Assembly: GCA_002753335.1 (NCBI GenBank)
Contig: PEAD01000012.1
Location: 22,725 to 86,724 of the forward strand
Source of the DNA: Nitrospirae bacterium MYbin3
Lineage (GTDB): Bacteria > Nitrospirota > Thermodesulfovibrionia > Thermodesulfovibrionales > Dissulfurispiraceae
Reading direction: 5' to 3'
DNA: 64,000 nt
Both the position numbers and the translations under genes were made by a program. The notes beneath the pieces are model-generated. The model was given only the letters and a program-made list of their open reading frames with translations. It did not search any database and was not told where the DNA came from. Positions 61,644 through 64,000 of the stretch are shown piece by piece (the stretch's first letter is position 1; the number at the start of each line of letters is the position of its first letter).

Positions 61644-62540
61644 TTATTGTTTTTGAGTGTTTTTGTCTTTGCTACCGAAAGTATAACTGAAAAGGTTATC
61701 CTTTCCAAGTTCTTTTTCGCAGGCTGTTATGCACTCCCCGCAGTTCACGCAGTTTATATCCCTTTTAGGGTTGCGAGGTTTTACTTCCATAAAGCATACT
61801 TTTTCGCAGCCCTTGCAATCGGTGCATCGCGAAATGTTTTTTTTGTCAAAAGCAAGCCTTAAAGATACCGGGCTTATCCATCCGAAGAGTGTCTGCATTA
61901 ATCCGGCAGCGCATACATATTTGCAGAAAAAATGGCGCACCAGAATTGATGTTATGAACATATATATGGACACGCCTATAATTCCGGCTTTCAGTCCAGT
62001 ACTAAGTTCCCCTGCCATTATCTCCCTCGCTATCGTCTTAGGCGCTATAAAATATCCGGTTAGTATAATGCCGACCAAAGGCGGAATTGTCAGCAGCATA
62101 AGAACGGCCAAGGCTGCGTATATAAGTCGCTGCTTATTGCTCACTGGCGAGCCGTTTTGATTTTTGATAAAAAGATTTCTGCGGCCTATAATCTTCATGC
62201 TCAGAAAGTCGGCCAGCTCAAAGAGCGCACCTTCTGGGCAGAGCCAACCGCAGAAAAGCCTGCCAAATAGAAAACCCATAAGCGGAAATACCGTGAGGAC
62301 TATTATCCAAGGTAAAATAGCATTCACAAAAAACTGAAAAGCCACATGCCCCGCGCCCCTAACAGAGTGCTCCAACAGGTCAGCTCCGGTTATGCCGAGG
62401 CTCCATACCTTTCCAAAGAGGAAGAGTTCCTGTGTTTCGGTATCGTAGCGGAATATGTCGAATACCGGCAAAAGGAACAATAGGATTAGAAAAGCGGCTT
62501 GTGTAACTCTTCTTGTCATATGTAGATTTGTCGCGGTCAT
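61644..62540 (-). CDS. NapH-like membrane ferredoxin protein
   Basis: The 298-residue protein has about four to five TM segments, a CGWLCPEGALFEL motif in the first loop (NapH/NosR/CcoG family) and two [4Fe-4S] sites near the C-terminus (CTDCKGCEKVCFMEVKP and CVNCGECITACE). Such proteins pass electrons between quinol and periplasmic or cytoplasmic redox partners. Its place beside a norB gene suggests a role in NO reduction or its maturation, but that is inference. The start at 62540 has no ribosome-binding site; Met8 (62519) is an alternative. Confidence 0.85.
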   Translation of the reverse strand: MTATNLHMTRRVTQAAFLILLFLLPVFDIFRYDTETQELFLFGKVWSLGITGADLLEHSVRGAGHVAFQFFVNAILPWIIVLTVFPLMGFLFGRLFCGWLCPEGALFELADFLSMKIIGRRNLFIKNQNGSPVSNKQRLIYAALAVLMLLTIPPLVGIILTGYFIAPKTIAREIMAGELSTGLKAGIIGVSIYMFITSILVRHFFCKYVCAAGLMQTLFGWISPVSLRLAFDKKNISRCTDCKGCEKVCFMEVKPRNPKRDINCVNCGECITACEKELGKDNLFSYTFGSKDKNTQKQ

Positions 62541-62543
62541 GTT

Positions 62544-62553
62544 TTTTTATAAC
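62544..62553 (-). promoter_or_regulatory. Possible extended -10 box next to the NapH-like start
   Basis: On the minus strand TGT-TATAAA (box 62550-62545) ends 4 bases before the ATG at 62540. If used, the mRNA would have no leader or would begin past the first ATG, favouring Met8. Confidence 0.35.
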
Positions 62554-62571
62554 ATGGCTGCGGGAAGATTT

Positions 62572-62589
62572 TGTATGAGTTAGCTCATA
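62572..62589. promoter_or_regulatory. Inverted repeat upstream of the NapH-like gene
   Basis: GTATGAG (62572-62578) and CTCATAC (62583-62589) are perfect inverted arms around TTAG, about 20-40 bases upstream of the putative -10. It may be an operator for the NapH-like gene. It is not an FNR-type site. Confidence 0.5.
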
Positions 62590-62660
62590 CCCCAAATTAA
62601 AACGGAAGGGACAAACTTCATCCCCTCCGCTTAGTTGTTAGATTATGGACAATCCGCTTT

Positions 62661-63998
62661 TTATGTCTTGGCAGTTTCTTTTCCGAGCTTGAAGAAATCT
62701 ACGACAAAAAGCCATGTGCCATAGAGGAAACCTATGCCAAAGATAGCCCTGAATATCCAGAACCAGAGATTGTAGTTTGCCTTTACGGTCACATAGTCAA
62801 GACCCATAAGCCTTTCCATGTATGTCTGTACCATTCCGGCGCCGGTAATGGTCATAACAATAAAGATCATAGATATTGTCAGCCACCAGAAAGAGCGATA
62901 CCCTCTTGAGGTGTCAAAGTTTGGCGTACCCCTCAGAAGAGGAACAGTAATATAAATCATCGCCATTACCAGAAGTACATATGCTCCGTAAAAAGCGAGA
63001 TGGCCATGCGCTGTTGTCAGCTGGGTTCCATGTGTCCATTTGTTGACCTGCGGCAGAGTATGGATTACGCCCCACAATCCGGCCCCTACGAAATTGAATA
63101 TTGCATGAGCAGTCGCATAGAAGAGGCCGAGCTTGTTGCTTACCACCCTATGCTCCCTCGTTGTCCTGAAGGCGTCCCATACCATCATCAAAAGCGGAAT
63201 CGGTTCGAGCGAGCTGAAAATTCCGCCTATCCAGAGCCAGTATGCTGGTGTGCCTATCCAATAATAGTGGTGTCCTGTTCCGAGAATTCCGGTGAACAGA
63301 ACAAATCCCACCTCAATGTACATCCAGCGTTCGAGTACTTCACGTTTAGCATTGGTCACCTTCATAAGCATGAAGGCAAGCAGGGCTCCGGCTATTACTT
63401 CCCATGCGCCTTCAACCCAAAGATGCACAACCCACCACCACCAGTACTGGTCTTTTACCATGCTTTTGGTATAGAACATGCCCGGCAGATACATGAGTGC
63501 AAGAAATGTAAGGCCTGCCAGCAGCGTTCCCTGAATGCCTGTCCATTTCTTGCTTTTGTACATAGTCATAAAGTTGATAATAAGGAACAGAATGACCGAT
63601 ATTGCTATTAGCCAGTCTGCCCAGCGTGGCGCTTCGATATATTCTCTTCCTTCATTCAGCGCAAGTGTGCCGAATATTAAAAAATTTGCCTGCGGGAACA
63701 AGCCTTGCACAATATAGCCGACAACCACCAAGGTAATCGCCACAACCGTTGCCCAGAACTGCAGTTTTGCAAGGGGAAGGTTCCAAAGTTCACTCTGAGA
63801 TTCTTCTGGTACAACATAGTATGTAGCTCCCATCAATCCCACCAGCAGCCAAACTACTAGTGCGTTGATGTGGAGGGTTCTGATTGTGTTGAAGTTCAGG
63901 ATAAAGAAGTCGGGCCAGATAAATTGGGCTGCGGCGATAACTCCTACAAGCACCTGAACAAGAAAAAGCACCACCGCAAAGGTGTAGAAGTGCTGTGC
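62661..63998 (-). CDS. norB: Nitric oxide reductase large subunit, NorB type, 3' part
   Basis: The window cuts the 5' end, leaving about 445 codons. This is a haem-copper-superfamily protein with about twelve TM segments that reduces NO to N2O. Ligands seen are His in RTLHINALVVW (low-spin haem), His and the catalytic-region Glu in VHLWVEGAWE, the His pair in GTGHHYYWIG, and the haem His residues in THGTQLTTAHGHLAFYG. WVEG and the Glu positions separate it from cytochrome oxidases, which have a cross-linked Tyr. Whether it is the cytochrome-c type (cNOR) or has a quinol-type N-extension (qNOR) is not visible. The gene is upstream of, and on the same strand as, the NapH-like gene. Confidence 0.92.
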   Translation of the reverse strand, partial: AQHFYTFAVVLFLVQVLVGVIAAAQFIWPDFFILNFNTIRTLHINALVVWLLVGLMGATYYVVPEESQSELWNLPLAKLQFWATVVAITLVVVGYIVQGLFPQANFLIFGTLALNEGREYIEAPRWADWLIAISVILFLIINFMTMYKSKKWTGIQGTLLAGLTFLALMYLPGMFYTKSMVKDQYWWWWVVHLWVEGAWEVIAGALLAFMLMKVTNAKREVLERWMYIEVGFVLFTGILGTGHHYYWIGTPAYWLWIGGIFSSLEPIPLLMMVWDAFRTTREHRVVSNKLGLFYATAHAIFNFVGAGLWGVIHTLPQVNKWTHGTQLTTAHGHLAFYGAYVLLVMAMIYITVPLLRGTPNFDTSRGYRSFWWLTISMIFIVMTITGAGMVQTYMERLMGLDYVTVKANYNLWFWIFRAIFGIGFLYGTWLFVVDFFKLGKETAKT

Positions 63999-64000
63999 AA

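Noticed and set aside
1..64000. tRNA, rRNA, CRISPR or intact insertion sequences
   Set aside because: None was recognised in the intergenic gaps; all gaps but one are under 200 bases.

Overview
The window (about 45% GC by eye, genes densely packed) reads as the chromosome of an anaerobic, Gram-negative-type, dissimilatory sulfate-reducing bacterium. The main grounds are an aprB-aprA-qmoABC cluster next to a K+-independent H+-pyrophosphatase, a complete meso-DAP peptidoglycan/division (dcw) cluster, and multihaem c-type cytochromes. A sulfate-reducing Nitrospirota (Thermodesulfovibrionia-like) or a Desulfobacterota relative would fit. The lineage is an inference; no rRNA gene is present to settle it.

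Layout. (1) 1-9.8 kb: 3' end of aprB, aprA, qmoABC, a CBS-pair protein and hppA, i.e. energy metabolism of sulfate reduction plus pyrophosphate recovery. (2) 9.9-15.7 kb: a Lys/Ala-rich small protein, rpmE, a DUF1385 membrane protein, prfA, an alpha/beta hydrolase, a haem-binding DUF3365 protein, a DivIVA-like protein and a convergent secreted protein. (3) 15.7-20.7 kb: a gene-poor 490-base stretch, then a 1504-residue secreted protein made of a seven-repeat propeller and eleven BACON-type domains. (4) 20.7-23.9 kb: an orphan Liv-type binding lipoprotein, rpmH, yidD and yidC, with rnpA missing from its usual place. (5) 24.0-37.4 kb: a signalling island. Its core is a nine-gene minus-strand operon running from an oxygen-sensor-like di-iron protein through a histidine kinase, a receiver, a 49-residue protein, a PilB/GspE ATPase, a receiver, a large hybrid kinase with a FixL-type haem PAS domain, a diguanylate cyclase and an Hpt protein. 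A receiver/metallo-beta-lactamase fusion, another receiver, a FlaG-like protein and a membrane diguanylate cyclase surround it. (6) 37.5-39.2 kb: a pyruvate-kinase-C-like protein and bioF. (7) 39.4-58.8 kb: the dcw cluster mraZ-rsmH-ftsL-ftsI-murE-murF-mraY-dacA-like-murD-ftsW-murG-murC-ddl-ftsQ-ftsA-ftsZ followed by mnmE; murB is absent. (8) 58.8-64 kb: trmFO, ilvE, a triheme c7-type cytochrome, a NapH-like ferredoxin and the 3' part of a NorB nitric oxide reductase gene.

How the parts work together. Apr-Qmo moves electrons from menaquinol to APS, and the pyrophosphatase would conserve energy from the PPi made by sulfate activation. NorB, the NapH-like protein and the triheme cytochrome suggest handling of NO at the membrane. 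The signalling island couples candidate oxygen sensors (di-iron MBL protein, haem PAS) to phosphorelay, c-di-GMP synthesis and a pilus/secretion ATPase. The simplest reading is redox/oxygen control of surface motility or secretion. That operon, and the large propeller-BACON protein, are the least conventional parts of the window.

The most noteworthy anomalies are: an in-frame TGA inside the CHASE domain of the hybrid kinase; a 49-residue gene overlapping its neighbours on both sides; loss of rnpA between rpmH and yidD; consensus promoters placed so close to start codons that leaderless mRNAs are predicted; and a perfect 16-base palindrome over the promoter of the signalling operon.
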